Source of the DNA: Leptospirillum sp.
GTDB taxonomy: Bacteria; Nitrospirota; Leptospirillia; Leptospirillales; Leptospirillaceae
Reading direction: 5' to 3'
Assembly (NCBI GenBank): GCA_027315205.1
Contig: DAHUYM010000003.1
Location: 1-64,000, forward strand
Length of the DNA: 64,000 bases
In this document: positions 9,977-18,474 of the stretch, one piece after another
How the letters are laid out: every line of letters begins with the position of its first letter
Numbering within the stretch: position 1 is the first letter of the stretch
Made by a program: the position numbers and the translations under genes
Notes under the pieces: model-generated
What the model saw: the letters and a program-made list of their open reading frames with translations, nothing else
Told to the model about the DNA's origin: nothing
The model's database searches: none

Positions 9977-10705
9977 TTAGGTAGAGAGAGGTCCTACGGC
10001 CCACCCGAGGAGCGTCTTCGAGACAAGGTCGACAACGGGCCAAACAAATCGGGACATGATCCCGAGGTACGGGTCGAGGAGGACCAGCCCGAAGAGGATC
10101 CAGATTCCATAAGGTTCCAGTTTCCCCAGGATTCGGGCCGCACCCATGGGAAGGAAGCCGGTCGCAACCCTGCCTCCGTCTAGGGGGGGGATCGGAATCA
10201 GGTTGAAAACGAACAAGACAGAATTCACTATGATCCCCATTTTAAACAAAGTTGCCAAGAGTCTTGCGAGCGAGTTCATGAAGGGGCTGGATCCGTCCCA
10301 TGCCGACGACATCAGGGTGTAGGCGAACAGATGGAGAAGACTCATGTAGACCAAGGCCTGGAGTAGGTTGGAGACAGGTCCGGCCAGTGCGACAAGAGCC
10401 ATGTCTCTCCTGGGGTTTCCCAAGTTGTGGGGATCGATCGGGACCGGTTTTGCGTAACCGAACATGAATCCCGAATGCGAGAAATAGAGGAGGAGCGGGA
10501 GAAGAACCGTACCGAACGGATCGACATGGGGAAAAGGATTCAGTGTCAGCCGCCCCAACATCCTTGCCGTGTGATCTCCCAGCCGGTCTGCGATGGCGCC
10601 ATGGGCCACTTCGTGCAACGTGACAGCCAGGAGAAGGGGTATCCCTATCGTCGTCAGCTGAAACCCCACCTGTGTCAGGTACTGGACACCCGAATTCATC
10701 GACAC
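9977..10705 (-). CDS. site-2 protease family (M50) membrane metalloprotease
   Basis: Integral membrane zinc metalloprotease homologue, 242 residues, of the small YwhC-like M50B group. The zinc motif HEVAHG is near residue 31, and the second metal-ligand motif appears as NLIPIPPLDGGR near residue 170. Hydrophobic segments surround both. Substrates are unknown; related proteins cut transmembrane substrates or have housekeeping roles. The GTG at 10705 is preceded by AAAAGGAG ten bases upstream; an ATG two codons later is also possible. It lies between the LpoA-like gene and trpS on the same strand. Confidence 0.9.
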   Translation of the reverse strand: MSMNSGVQYLTQVGFQLTTIGIPLLLAVTLHEVAHGAIADRLGDHTARMLGRLTLNPFPHVDPFGTVLLPLLLYFSHSGFMFGYAKPVPIDPHNLGNPRRDMALVALAGPVSNLLQALVYMSLLHLFAYTLMSSAWDGSSPFMNSLARLLATLFKMGIIVNSVLFVFNLIPIPPLDGGRVATGFLPMGAARILGKLEPYGIWILFGLVLLDPYLGIMSRFVWPVVDLVSKTLLGWAVGPLST

Positions 10706-10754
10706 GGATTGAACGCTCCTTTTCTAGAGTTTTCTGAGGCACAAAGATGTTGCA

Positions 10755-12839
10755 TTATGGTTGCTCGGGAGGCGGATAGGACACTTCGATCTTGTCCGTC
10801 GGAACCCAACGATTTTTGGAAAGACGGTAAATCCCCACGGTTTTTCTGAATTTTCCTGGTCCGTCCCACGAGAGGTCCCCGGAGCGTCCCTGGAACGACG
10901 GGTGTGATTTCATGTATGTCAAAAAGCTCCGGCTATCCTTTGCGCCGTTCTTGGCAGCGGCGTACAGGACGGAAAGGGCGTCATACGTTTGAAGGGAAAA
11001 AAGAGCGGTTGGCCGGGAGATGGCCCGCCGGTCAAAGCTTCCCGGGTTCGGAGAAGTGGGGACCCCTGTGGCATAGACCGAGACATGGAGGTCTTCGACC
11101 CCGTTCAGGTTGCGGGTCAACATGAAGGTTTCGTTCCCGAACACGGAAATGTTCTGGATATTCTTGTAGGCCAGTTCCCTCAGGATGGCAGAAGGATGCA
11201 TGGACGTGTCAGGAATGTAGAGCGCGTTGAACGCCGGGTAGAACAGAAAATACCCGGTGACTCCCTTGATGGTCTTCTGGTTCAGGTAATACATTTTATT
11301 CCCGACCATGACAGCATCCTCGGAAACGCGCGAGGTCCCTGCCGGGAGAGGACGGTCTTTCTTGATCCTGAGGACTTTCCCGTATTTCTTCAGCTTTTCG
11401 AGCGTAGCCTGATGATCCGGGTGGTCGGTCCGGTACGGCACCATGGCGAGAATGCGCCCTCCACCCGACTGGACGATCTCCCCGTAAGCGCGGGAAACGG
11501 TTTTTCCGTAAATCTGGTCCGGGTAGAGGATGACGACGGAAGGCGAGGAAATTTTCCTCTGTGTCTCGATCGCGGCAGCGGATGCCATCATTTCCGGGAG
11601 GGTTGCCGTACTGAACAGGGTTGGCAGGGAAATACTGGGAGGCAACGTCGGTGTCAGGCTCGGATAGTGCCGGTTTCGCAGGTTTTTCCGGATCGCCTTC
11701 AGATCGTCCGTGAAAAAAGGTCCGATCAATGCGATCAGATGGCGATTGTCGAAAAATTCTTCGTATTTTTTTCGATATTCGAGGGAATTCTTTGCAAACC
11801 GTATAATGATTCTTGGCGCGTCTTCATGTATGCGGTAAAAGGATTCGACGCCCGTAAGGATGGAATGTGCGAACGGACCCCTGATGCGGTCCGACAAAGG
11901 CGGGAGAATCATGCCGACAGACGGTGCGTCGCCCGAATAGACGAGACTGTTCAGCCGGTCCTGGATCGACGAGAGAAAGAGCGATGAAGGGTATTCGACG
12001 AGAACTTCCAGGAGGTTCTGTTCGGCGTTCTCGGTGTGTCCGGCTTCAGCCTCGAGGAGTGCGATCCTGAAGAGGGCGTAATCCCCCGGAAATTCGTGGG
12101 GAAAGGATCGATGGAGCGAGTCAAGGTCGCTTTTCGAACGGATCCGGTCGTGGATGAGGTCGAGCGCCATCGACAGGATCTTCTTTTGGTGGGACGGATC
12201 CAGTTTGTCGAGGGACCCTCCCATCAACTGGACTCCCAAGAGAGGATTCGTCCGGCTGAAATAGGGTTTCAGCGCGGTGGAAGCTTCATAGATCTGGTCG
12301 GGTCTTTCGAGCGACGTGAAGACCGGGATCAGGAATCGTTCCGTTCCCGTGTCGTTGTGAAGCATGGCATCGGCGATCCCGAGCTCGAACATGTATTGTA
12401 TCTTCTCGTCAGGATCGGACAGGGCGAGCTTCTGCGATTTGAGGAGAGGAAGGAGCGTGATGACCGACATGTTCGGCTGGTTCAACCTTCTGTACGCTTT
12501 CGATAGGCCCAGGTAAAGGTCGAGGGGGATCTTGTCGGGGGGGTAATCCAGCAGAATCCCCTGGAATATCTGCAACGCGTGCGAAGCGTTTCCGGCATCG
12601 AGAGCCTTCAGTCCGTCGCTGAAGGAAATCTGCAACGAGACGTCCGATTCCTGTGGAAGGTTGTGCTTTTCGCTGTTGATGACGGGTACGGCAGGCATTT
12701 CCAATGCGGGAATCGACCCGCTGTCGGCCCCGTATGAAAGGTTTCGAGTCCCCGCCGGAAAGAGGGCAAAGAAGGCGAAGAGAAAAAATACTCTGAGAGT
12801 GTTCAAGAGCAGGCTGCATCCCTTCATCGAAATTGGCAC
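10755..12839 (-). CDS. LpoA/LppC-like periplasmic protein: TPR plus type I binding-protein fold
   Basis: Large exported protein, 694 residues. An N-terminal hydrophobic segment (about residues 10-30) looks like a signal peptide. Then come TPR-like helices (DGLKALDAGNASHALQIFQGIL and later repeats) and, from about residue 310, a type I periplasmic binding-protein fold (VGMILPPLSDRIRG, then VVILYPDQIYGKTVSRAYG). This layout resembles LpoA/LppC, the outer-membrane activator of penicillin-binding protein 1A, and the amino-acid ABC receptor family. No clear lipobox is visible. A cell-wall role is inference, supported by the divergent amidase gene. The GTG at 12839 and an ATG at 12827 are both possible starts. 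Confidence 0.72.
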   Translation of the reverse strand: MPISMKGCSLLLNTLRVFFLFAFFALFPAGTRNLSYGADSGSIPALEMPAVPVINSEKHNLPQESDVSLQISFSDGLKALDAGNASHALQIFQGILLDYPPDKIPLDLYLGLSKAYRRLNQPNMSVITLLPLLKSQKLALSDPDEKIQYMFELGIADAMLHNDTGTERFLIPVFTSLERPDQIYEASTALKPYFSRTNPLLGVQLMGGSLDKLDPSHQKKILSMALDLIHDRIRSKSDLDSLHRSFPHEFPGDYALFRIALLEAEAGHTENAEQNLLEVLVEYPSSLFLSSIQDRLNSLVYSGDAPSVGMILPPLSDRIRGPFAHSILTGVESFYRIHEDAPRIIIRFAKNSLEYRKKYEEFFDNRHLIALIGPFFTDDLKAIRKNLRNRHYPSLTPTLPPSISLPTLFSTATLPEMMASAAAIETQRKISSPSVVILYPDQIYGKTVSRAYGEIVQSGGGRILAMVPYRTDHPDHQATLEKLKKYGKVLRIKKDRPLPAGTSRVSEDAVMVGNKMYYLNQKTIKGVTGYFLFYPAFNALYIPDTSMHPSAILRELAYKNIQNISVFGNETFMLTRNLNGVEDLHVSVYATGVPTSPNPGSFDRRAISRPTALFSLQTYDALSVLYAAAKNGAKDSRSFLTYMKSHPSFQGRSGDLSWDGPGKFRKTVGIYRLSKNRWVPTDKIEVSYPPPEQP

Positions 12840-13275
12840 ATCCCTTCGCTCCGGCTTTCATTCCAAAAGACAGTGACGCTTTTCTGTCCCTCGGACGGAA
12901 TCAGCCCTGCGATCTTAGGTTCCCGGGAATGGGCACGGTATGTCTGGGTGAGTGTGTTCAAGGGGACAATTCAATCTGCCGCACGTTTTCCGATCCATTT
13001 GCCTACGAGATCCAGGAACGGATTTCGATCCTTGGAGAAGGCTTGTATTGAGAGTATCAATATTCACGAGAACAGTTCAATCAATCATCACGTTCAAGTT
13101 CCTTTGGGGCTTCCGGTTTCCGGATCGCCGTTCGCCTGATGAGGGAAATAAAGGGTTTTAAATGGAGAATGGGCGATTTCCTCTTGTTCTTTTTTTAAAA
13201 ATGGAATAGATTGCCTTCTATCTGATGAAACTCTCTGTTTCTTTTACATAGAGAGGGAACAAGAAAGGAATCGAA
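12840..13275. other. 436-base divergent intergenic region without a gene
   Basis: This region separates the minus-strand LpoA-like gene and the plus-strand amidase gene, so it must hold two promoters. The half near the amidase is AT-rich (about 13140-13260), with oligo-T and oligo-A runs. TTGCCT at about 13211 and TACATA at about 13246 are promoter-like, but their spacing is poor, so I do not call a promoter. AAGAAAGGAA just before 13276 is the amidase ribosome site. I see no conserved short protein, tRNA or clear RNA structure. Confidence 0.5.
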
Positions 13276-14589
13276 ATGAGACATACGTTTTTGACAGGTT
13301 GCATCATCGGAAGCCTCGCCGCTTTCATGTTGGGAATCCTGTCTCCCGAGATCTCAAAAGCTGAAAACGTCCCGGGATTCATAAAGAAAGTCCGGATCGG
13401 GCTTCATTCGGACAAGGTTCGCCTCGTTGTCGAACTGGATGCGCCGTTCACGGGAAAGCCCGACTATACGCCTGGAACGGTGGGAAAACTCGTCTTTAAG
13501 GGGGTGATGCCCTCTCCCACGCTTCACGAGCGTTTGGTGATCCAATCGAAAGAGCTGAAAAAACATCTTCGGAGAATCGTGATCCACTATCTTCCTCAGA
13601 GCCGTGCAACCGTTTTCACGGTCGAAGGACAGGTAGCGGATTCTTCGCCCCGCTCCTTTTCCCTTTTGAGGCCGAACCGGATCGTCGTCGATTTCCCATT
13701 TTCCGCATTGTTGTCCGGACACGCGAAACCGAAGACGACCCCTGCCGAAACCCATTCCCAATCCGAAGGCCCCAACCCGACACGCCCGGGACAGAAAGTT
13801 TACGTCATACCGGGCAAGAAACTTAGCGGAAGCGAGACGTCTCCTTCCGTTCTGGCATCCAAAAAAACGGTCGGGTTCGATTCTGTTTCGCCGCGTTTCA
13901 GGGTCGTTCTGGATCCCGGTCATGGCGGCAAGGATTGCGGAACAAAGAGTGTGGACGGGAGGTGCGAAAAAGACCTCGTTCTGGATATTGCCCAGAGGCT
14001 CGCCACGCTCCTTCACGACGACAACCGTTTTTCCGTGTTCCTGACACGGGACAGCGATGTGTTCATTCCCCTCAGGGATCGCACCCGGATGGCCAACAAC
14101 TGGAAGGGGGACCTCTACCTTTCGATTCATGCCAATGCCGATCCCGATCCGTCCGTACGGGGCATCGAGACCTTTCTGCTGAATCTCAGATCGAGCGATC
14201 CGAGGGCTCGCGAAGTCGCAGAAAGGGAGAACAGCGAACTTGGGCTCTCGAGCGGAGATCTCGGTGCGATCCTCCTGACGCTTCGTGTCAACCACAAGAA
14301 GAAGCATTCCTGGGAATTCGCCCAGGACGTCGATTTGAAGCTTTCCGAAACGCTGTCGGGAAAATACCCGAGCGTCAAGGATTTGGGGATACGCCAGGCT
14401 CCGTTTTATGTGATCATGGGTACGGCGATGCCGGCCGTTCTGACCGAGATCAATTTCTTGAGCAACCGGAGCGATGCCCGGCTGATGTCCGACAGCGGCT
14501 ACCGTGAACATGTTGCGGTGGGGCTCTACCATGGTATCGTCCAATACTACCGTCGGGTGCATCCTGAAATGCAGGCCCAGAATCAATAA
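13276..14589 (+). CDS. amiC: N-acetylmuramoyl-L-alanine amidase (AMIN + Amidase_3)
   Basis: Periplasmic cell-wall amidase of 437 residues that cuts the bond between MurNAc and the stem peptide, typically during daughter-cell separation. A signal peptide covers about residues 1-30. An AMIN domain (about 35-135, VRIGLHSDKVRLVVELD) targets the septum or cell wall. After a Pro/Ser-rich linker comes a zinc Amidase_3 domain from about residue 210: LDPGHGGKDCG with the first zinc His, SIHANAD with another, and LTEINFLSN with the catalytic Glu. The AmiA/B/C paralogue cannot be told by eye. AAGAAAGGAA precedes the ATG. Confidence 0.93.
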   Translation: MRHTFLTGCIIGSLAAFMLGILSPEISKAENVPGFIKKVRIGLHSDKVRLVVELDAPFTGKPDYTPGTVGKLVFKGVMPSPTLHERLVIQSKELKKHLRRIVIHYLPQSRATVFTVEGQVADSSPRSFSLLRPNRIVVDFPFSALLSGHAKPKTTPAETHSQSEGPNPTRPGQKVYVIPGKKLSGSETSPSVLASKKTVGFDSVSPRFRVVLDPGHGGKDCGTKSVDGRCEKDLVLDIAQRLATLLHDDNRFSVFLTRDSDVFIPLRDRTRMANNWKGDLYLSIHANADPDPSVRGIETFLLNLRSSDPRAREVAERENSELGLSSGDLGAILLTLRVNHKKKHSWEFAQDVDLKLSETLSGKYPSVKDLGIRQAPFYVIMGTAMPAVLTEINFLSNRSDARLMSDSGYREHVAVGLYHGIVQYYRRVHPEMQAQNQ

Positions 14590-14602
14590 ATCCGTTCCCG
14601 AC

Positions 14603-14630
14603 AGGACCTTTGTGAAATCCTCTTTGTTTT
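14603..14630 (+). terminator. possible weak intrinsic terminator after the amidase gene
   Basis: AGGA and TTT can pair with AAA and TCCT around a GTG loop with a two-base bulge, followed by the T-rich run CTTTGTTTT. The stem is only seven pairs, so this is tentative. Confidence 0.25.
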
Positions 14631-14702
14631 GACTGTTGAACCTGTGTTAGGCTGAGAACGTGCCAATCGTTTCACTATTTGACCCAGCGAAAGGTTTTCG
14701 AT

Positions 14703-14873
14703 ATGGATTCCAACGAAGAAGTCGATCCGATGGACGATTTTGAACTGCCTCTCGTCATTCCCAAGAAGAACGGTCCCGACTGCCCGTTCTGCGGTGATCC
14801 GACTCTTGCAGTTGACGGGGATTATGTCTGCATCGACTGCAATGGGACATGGTACGGGCCGAATATCGGCTAA
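14703..14873 (+). CDS. small CxxC zinc-ribbon protein
   Basis: A 56-residue acidic protein ending in a four-cysteine zinc ribbon, CPFCG followed by CIDCNGTWYG. The N-terminal half is rich in Asp and Glu. I chose the ATG at 14703 because AAAGG lies eight bases upstream; a TTG at 14679 is in frame but unsupported. No function can be assigned; such ribbons often bind nucleic acids or partner proteins. It sits between the amidase gene and tRNA-Arg on the same strand. Confidence 0.65.
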   Translation: MDSNEEVDPMDDFELPLVIPKKNGPDCPFCGDPTLAVDGDYVCIDCNGTWYGPNIG

Positions 14874-14885
14874 ATCCCCCGCCTC

Positions 14886-14914
14886 TTGACCCCTTTCTCT
14901 TTTTACTGTGAAAT
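14886..14914 (+). promoter_or_regulatory. putative promoter of tRNA-Arg
   Basis: TTGACC (14886-14891) and TGAAAT (14909-14914) are separated by 17 bases. The -35 is good and the -10 matches in four of six positions. The start would lie about 13 bases before the mature tRNA 5' end. Confidence 0.45.
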
Positions 14915-14933
14915 GATCCCCTCCTCCCTGCGG

Positions 14934-15010
14934 GCCCCCGTAGCTCAGGTGGACAGAGCAGAGGTTTCCTAAACCTTTGGCCGGGTGTTCAAATCACCCC
15001 GGGGGCACCA
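14934..15010 (+). tRNA. tRNA-Arg (anticodon CCT)
   Basis: A full cloverleaf can be drawn. The acceptor stem is GCCCCCG/CGGGGGC, the D arm GCTC/GAGC, and the anticodon stem GAGGT/ACCTT with loop TTCCTAA giving anticodon CCT. The T arm is GGGTG/CACCC with loop TTCAAAT. The 3' ACCA is encoded. It reads AGG codons. Confidence 0.95.
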
Positions 15011-15190
15011 ATATCACCGTCGCTGATTCACCAATTCTCCGGATAATTGTCTGATACCAACGTAAAGAAGGCAGCTCGTTCGCACCTTCAAGCCCTCTCC
15101 TCGAAAAAGTCTGTTTTGATGGATGTCTTTCGTGGGTGTTTGGTCCGCCCTTTCGTGTGGAATGGAATTCGGGTCTTGACGCTAGGGAAA

Positions 15191-16411
15191 CTAACCCCGG
15201 CAGTGCTTGATGATGAATGTTTCGATGGAAACAGGAGTGCCGATCAGGGTCTCCATTCGGGCCATGAACGAGGGTCTGACCTTGTTTTCGGCATTGTCTA
15301 GCGAGGTGTTCCTGAGAAGAACCCAGGCCTGTTCCTCCCGTTCGTCCCAGAAAAACGGCTCGTCCATACGGGTCTTGCGGGCGAATTCCTTCAAGTTCTT
15401 GACATTGGTATGGACCGGAATGATCGAAGCCGATTCCCGTGAATGCGCCACCATGTCGATGATCCGTTCGGCTTGTCGAATATCGTACCCGGCCGACGGG
15501 AGCCATTGTTTTGCGTATCGATACTGTTCGGACCATGTGAAGAGTTTTGCGCACTCCAGGATCCTCTCCGACATCCGGACGAGGGCCTTTCGAAAGAGAG
15601 AGATTCCGATATTCCTGATGGCTTCGGCACTGGCCGACACCGTGACGACGGGGAGAACTCTGGCGCATCGTAGCGTGGTATGGACCCATACGTCCGATGG
15701 GTCCGTCGAACCGTCGACCAGGGTCCCCCACCAACGTCCCATTCCGGCTTGATCTTTGGGGGCCTGGGGAATTCGGCTCTGGTCCGCTTGTTGAGGAAGG
15801 TTCAGGATCGTGCCCCTGACCGACCGGATCACGATATCGCGAAGAGTCTGGTTTTGGGTTTCTTCTTTAAGGATATCCAAAGCCACATTCGCGAATGTCC
15901 CCTCGTCGACGATTTCCATCCAATCGGAGATCTTCGACAGGATTTGCCGGTCCCCCGAGAAAAATCCCGGTTTCAGGACAAAGTCTGCCTCCGAGACTTT
16001 GCCGTCGGGAACGAAAACGAGGTGATATCCTTCGTCGGTTTTGCGCGACGCGACACCGACCTTTGGGGGCGAATTCAGGTCCCTTCGGAATACCTTCAAG
16101 ATCGCTGAGGACTTTGGTTCCGTAAAGATTTTTGCCCGGAACGGGTCCAGTTCTTTTCCGTTCGGGGCGTTGACGAACTGGTCGAGTTCGGCGGAAAAGG
16201 AATCGAACCCCTTGATCGTCGGGAGCTTCTGAAAGGACGGTGGAAGGTTGTCGGTCCAGTAAAGAAGATCCCCGGATTTCGAGAAACCGATGTGCCAAGA
16301 TTCCCTGGGAAGTCCCAGAGTCGGATCGACAAGCGCGTCTTCAATAGACTGGGGGCCGAAGTTGCGACGATCTTCACCCAACAGGGGATGGTTGGAAGAG
16401 ACGATTTTCAT
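15191..16411 (-). CDS. orphan protein of unknown function, 406 residues
   Basis: I do not recognise this protein. It is soluble by appearance, with no signal peptide or membrane helix, and its composition is mixed and normal-looking. The N-terminal part has Trp/Phe-rich segments (RESWHIGFSKSGDLLYWTD); the C-terminal third is helical with many charged residues. It stands alone between tRNA-Arg and the aldo/keto reductase gene, facing the tRNA. AAGG lies four bases before the ATG at 16411, and a good promoter lies about 100 bases upstream, so it is probably expressed. Its position beside a tRNA gene is compatible with acquisition, but I find no integrase or flanking repeat. Confidence 0.7.
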   Translation of the reverse strand: MKIVSSNHPLLGEDRRNFGPQSIEDALVDPTLGLPRESWHIGFSKSGDLLYWTDNLPPSFQKLPTIKGFDSFSAELDQFVNAPNGKELDPFRAKIFTEPKSSAILKVFRRDLNSPPKVGVASRKTDEGYHLVFVPDGKVSEADFVLKPGFFSGDRQILSKISDWMEIVDEGTFANVALDILKEETQNQTLRDIVIRSVRGTILNLPQQADQSRIPQAPKDQAGMGRWWGTLVDGSTDPSDVWVHTTLRCARVLPVVTVSASAEAIRNIGISLFRKALVRMSERILECAKLFTWSEQYRYAKQWLPSAGYDIRQAERIIDMVAHSRESASIIPVHTNVKNLKEFARKTRMDEPFFWDEREEQAWVLLRNTSLDNAENKVRPSFMARMETLIGTPVSIETFIIKHCRG

Positions 16412-16511
16412 CGGACCTTATCTGCCGTCTCGTTTGGGGCGTAGCGGAAACGGCGGTTTAAAGTGAACGTTTTTTCAAAATAGGCATTCAAATATTCATC
16501 AAATAAACTTT

Positions 16512-16540
16512 ATTAGAAATGACCTGAACTTGAGAATCAA
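16512..16540 (-). promoter_or_regulatory. sigma-70-like promoter of the orphan gene
   Basis: On the minus strand, TTGATT (16540-16535) and TCTAAT (16517-16512) are exactly 17 bases apart; the -10 matches in five of six positions. Surrounding DNA is AT-rich. The predicted leader to the ATG at 16411 is about 95 bases and contains an oligo-A run. Confidence 0.55.
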
Positions 16541-16577
16541 GAGGGGATGGAAAGATTGTCGATTGGGAAAGGGTGTT

Positions 16578-17546
16578 CTATTGGTAAAAGTTCCGTTCCC
16601 ATGCGTGTTTCGAGAGTTTTTCCAGAAGACCCGGCGACAGTTTCGGCTTCCCGGAATAGCCCGCGTTTAAAGACACGTGTGCGGATTTTCGCATCCCCGG
16701 TATCACCGTCGACACAGCCTCGGGAGACAGGCAGAAACGGACCGCCATCTCAGGGAGGCTCATCCCTTCTGATCGGGAAACCGTCTCGAGAACTCCGGCT
16801 CTTTTGACGGTATCCCCCAGCCGATTCCCGCGGAAATACGCGTGCCGGAAGTCGCCTTTGTCGAACCGGGTCTTTTCGTTCAAGGCTCCCGATAGTCCTC
16901 CTTCGTCCAGGGGAACGCGGACAATGACCCCCACGTCGTGTTCCCGGCAGGCGCCGAAGAGGTTTTCCAGGGGGGACTGGTCGAAAAGATTGAAGATGAC
17001 CTGAACGGAATCGATGCGATCGGAGCGCACAAGATCGAGCGCCGTGTCCGGTTCATGGTCGTTGATGGAAATACCCATGAAACGGATTTCGCCGGAGGCT
17101 TTCAGGCGTTCGAGGGGTGCCAGGAATTCTGGATCGGCCAGCCAGCCTGGATCGTAGACGTGGAGCTGTATGAGGTCGAGGGTTCCGACACCCAGGTTTT
17201 TGAGGGATTCACGGACGCATTTTTCGATCCAGTATCCCGGAAACACCCGGTCGAGCGGAATGCCCGGACTGGCGGGCCATTCCCAGTTCATGGGAGGGAT
17301 TTTCGTCGCGACGGTGATCCGTCCTCCGAACTCACGGACGGCATCGCCCACCCGTTTTTCGCTGGTACCGTCCCCGTAGGCCAGGGCGGTATCGACAAAG
17401 GTGATTCCGTGCTCAAAAGCGTTCCGCAAAACGGCCCGGGATTCTCCGTCCGATATCGGGCCCCACAGCGAACCCCCCAATCCCCAGGCACCGAATCCGA
17501 TCTCCGAGACGGATAGTCCTGTTTTTCCGAGCATTCGCGAATTCAT
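16578..17546 (-). CDS. aldo/keto reductase
   Basis: NAD(P)H-dependent oxidoreductase with a TIM-barrel fold, 322 residues. The catalytic tetrad is readable: Asp in FVDTALAYG, Tyr in the same motif, Lys in VATKIPP and His in LIQLHVYDP. The C-terminal cofactor segment with ARFCLS- and STVIPGM-type motifs is also present. Substrate is unknown. The ATG at 17546 has AAGGG six bases upstream. It is the last gene of the nadE-rib-pur run and begins 16 bases after the asparaginase stop. Confidence 0.9.
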   Translation of the reverse strand: MNSRMLGKTGLSVSEIGFGAWGLGGSLWGPISDGESRAVLRNAFEHGITFVDTALAYGDGTSEKRVGDAVREFGGRITVATKIPPMNWEWPASPGIPLDRVFPGYWIEKCVRESLKNLGVGTLDLIQLHVYDPGWLADPEFLAPLERLKASGEIRFMGISINDHEPDTALDLVRSDRIDSVQVIFNLFDQSPLENLFGACREHDVGVIVRVPLDEGGLSGALNEKTRFDKGDFRHAYFRGNRLGDTVKRAGVLETVSRSEGMSLPEMAVRFCLSPEAVSTVIPGMRKSAHVSLNAGYSGKPKLSPGLLEKLSKHAWERNFYQ

Positions 17547-17562
17547 GAGAAACCCTTTTTCG

Positions 17563-18474
17563 TCAGGTTGTGGCTTCGAGGATCCGCCGCCCTGCCTCAT
17601 TCCATGTGTCGGTGATCTCGAAGAGATCTTCCCTGGCAGACCAGACTCCGGCGAGCATCGGAGCCGGGGAATGAAAGATGAACGGGCCGTTTTTCCGGGA
17701 GATGAGGATTCCCCCGGCGCGTCCTCCTGTCCGTCCAAGGATTTCTTCCAGGAAAAGAGGCCCTTCTCTGGCGGCATGCTCCCTCGAGGGTGCCGAATCC
17801 GAGAGCGACAGAAGGCGATACCCGGCAATGGTTTTCAGGATGCTCTCTCCTTCTCCCGTCATTGAAACCGCACCGATCCTGTCGTCGGCGTAATAACCCG
17901 CCCCGGGAATGGCACTGTCCCCGATCCGGCCGGGCCGCATTTTGCCCGCCCCTCCCGTCGAAGTGGTTGCCGCGTGGCGGCCTTCCTGATCCCTGACGAC
18001 GGCGCCGACCGTACCGGTTCCGGTACTTTCCTTCGGTGCGTTCCAATACGAAAGGGATTCCTGGGGGAAAGCCGGATCGACCGGCAGGTCAGACAGGTGG
18101 CGGCTTCGGGTCCAACGGGATACGGACTCTCCGGAAAGGAGGACGTGTTTCGTGTTCCGGAAGAGGTCCGGCAGGATCCGGCTCGGACAGGAGACATTCA
18201 CGATGGCCGGGATGCCGAGGCTTTTAAGGGTTGTTCCCTCCATCGTGCCGACGTCCCTCCGGACGATTCCGTCTTCCTGGGGTATGGCTCCTTTACCGGC
18301 GTTGAAGAGTCCCGATTCTTCCATCCGTTCCACCAGATACCAGGAGGTTTCGAGGGCGGAGGTACCCGTCCGGAGTCTCCGGCTTCCCTCCTCGAGCAGT
18401 GAACGGATGACTTGAACGGCTTCCGGTTCCAGACGGGAACCCAGGCCGGCGTGGACCAGGATCAAGGGAAACAT
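17563..18474 (-). CDS. Ntn-hydrolase asparaginase / isoaspartyl peptidase (type 2)
   Basis: Plant-type L-asparaginase or beta-aspartyl peptidase, 303 residues, made as a precursor that cuts itself before a threonine. The likely nucleophile is Thr155 in GTGTVGAV, and the substrate-binding segment TSTGGAGKMRPGRIGDSAIPGAG follows the family pattern. It would release aspartate from asparagine or from isoaspartyl dipeptides. The ATG at 18474 overlaps the stop of the c-heme gene by one base (TGATG), implying coupled translation. The aldo/keto reductase gene follows. Confidence 0.88.
   Translation of the reverse strand: MFPLILVHAGLGSRLEPEAVQVIRSLLEEGSRRLRTGTSALETSWYLVERMEESGLFNAGKGAIPQEDGIVRRDVGTMEGTTLKSLGIPAIVNVSCPSRILPDLFRNTKHVLLSGESVSRWTRSRHLSDLPVDPAFPQESLSYWNAPKESTGTGTVGAVVRDQEGRHAATTSTGGAGKMRPGRIGDSAIPGAGYYADDRIGAVSMTGEGESILKTIAGYRLLSLSDSAPSREHAAREGPLFLEEILGRTGGRAGGILISRKNGPFIFHSPAPMLAGVWSAREDLFEITDTWNEAGRRILEATT

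Noticed and set aside
14994-15734. Long minus-strand open frame running into tRNA-Arg
   Set aside because: It overlaps the better supported 406-residue gene in another frame and ends inside the tRNA; composition is Arg-rich as in shadow frames.
14934-16577. Genomic island inserted at tRNA-Arg
   Set aside because: I found no integrase, no repeat of the tRNA 3' end and only one unknown gene, so the evidence is only position.
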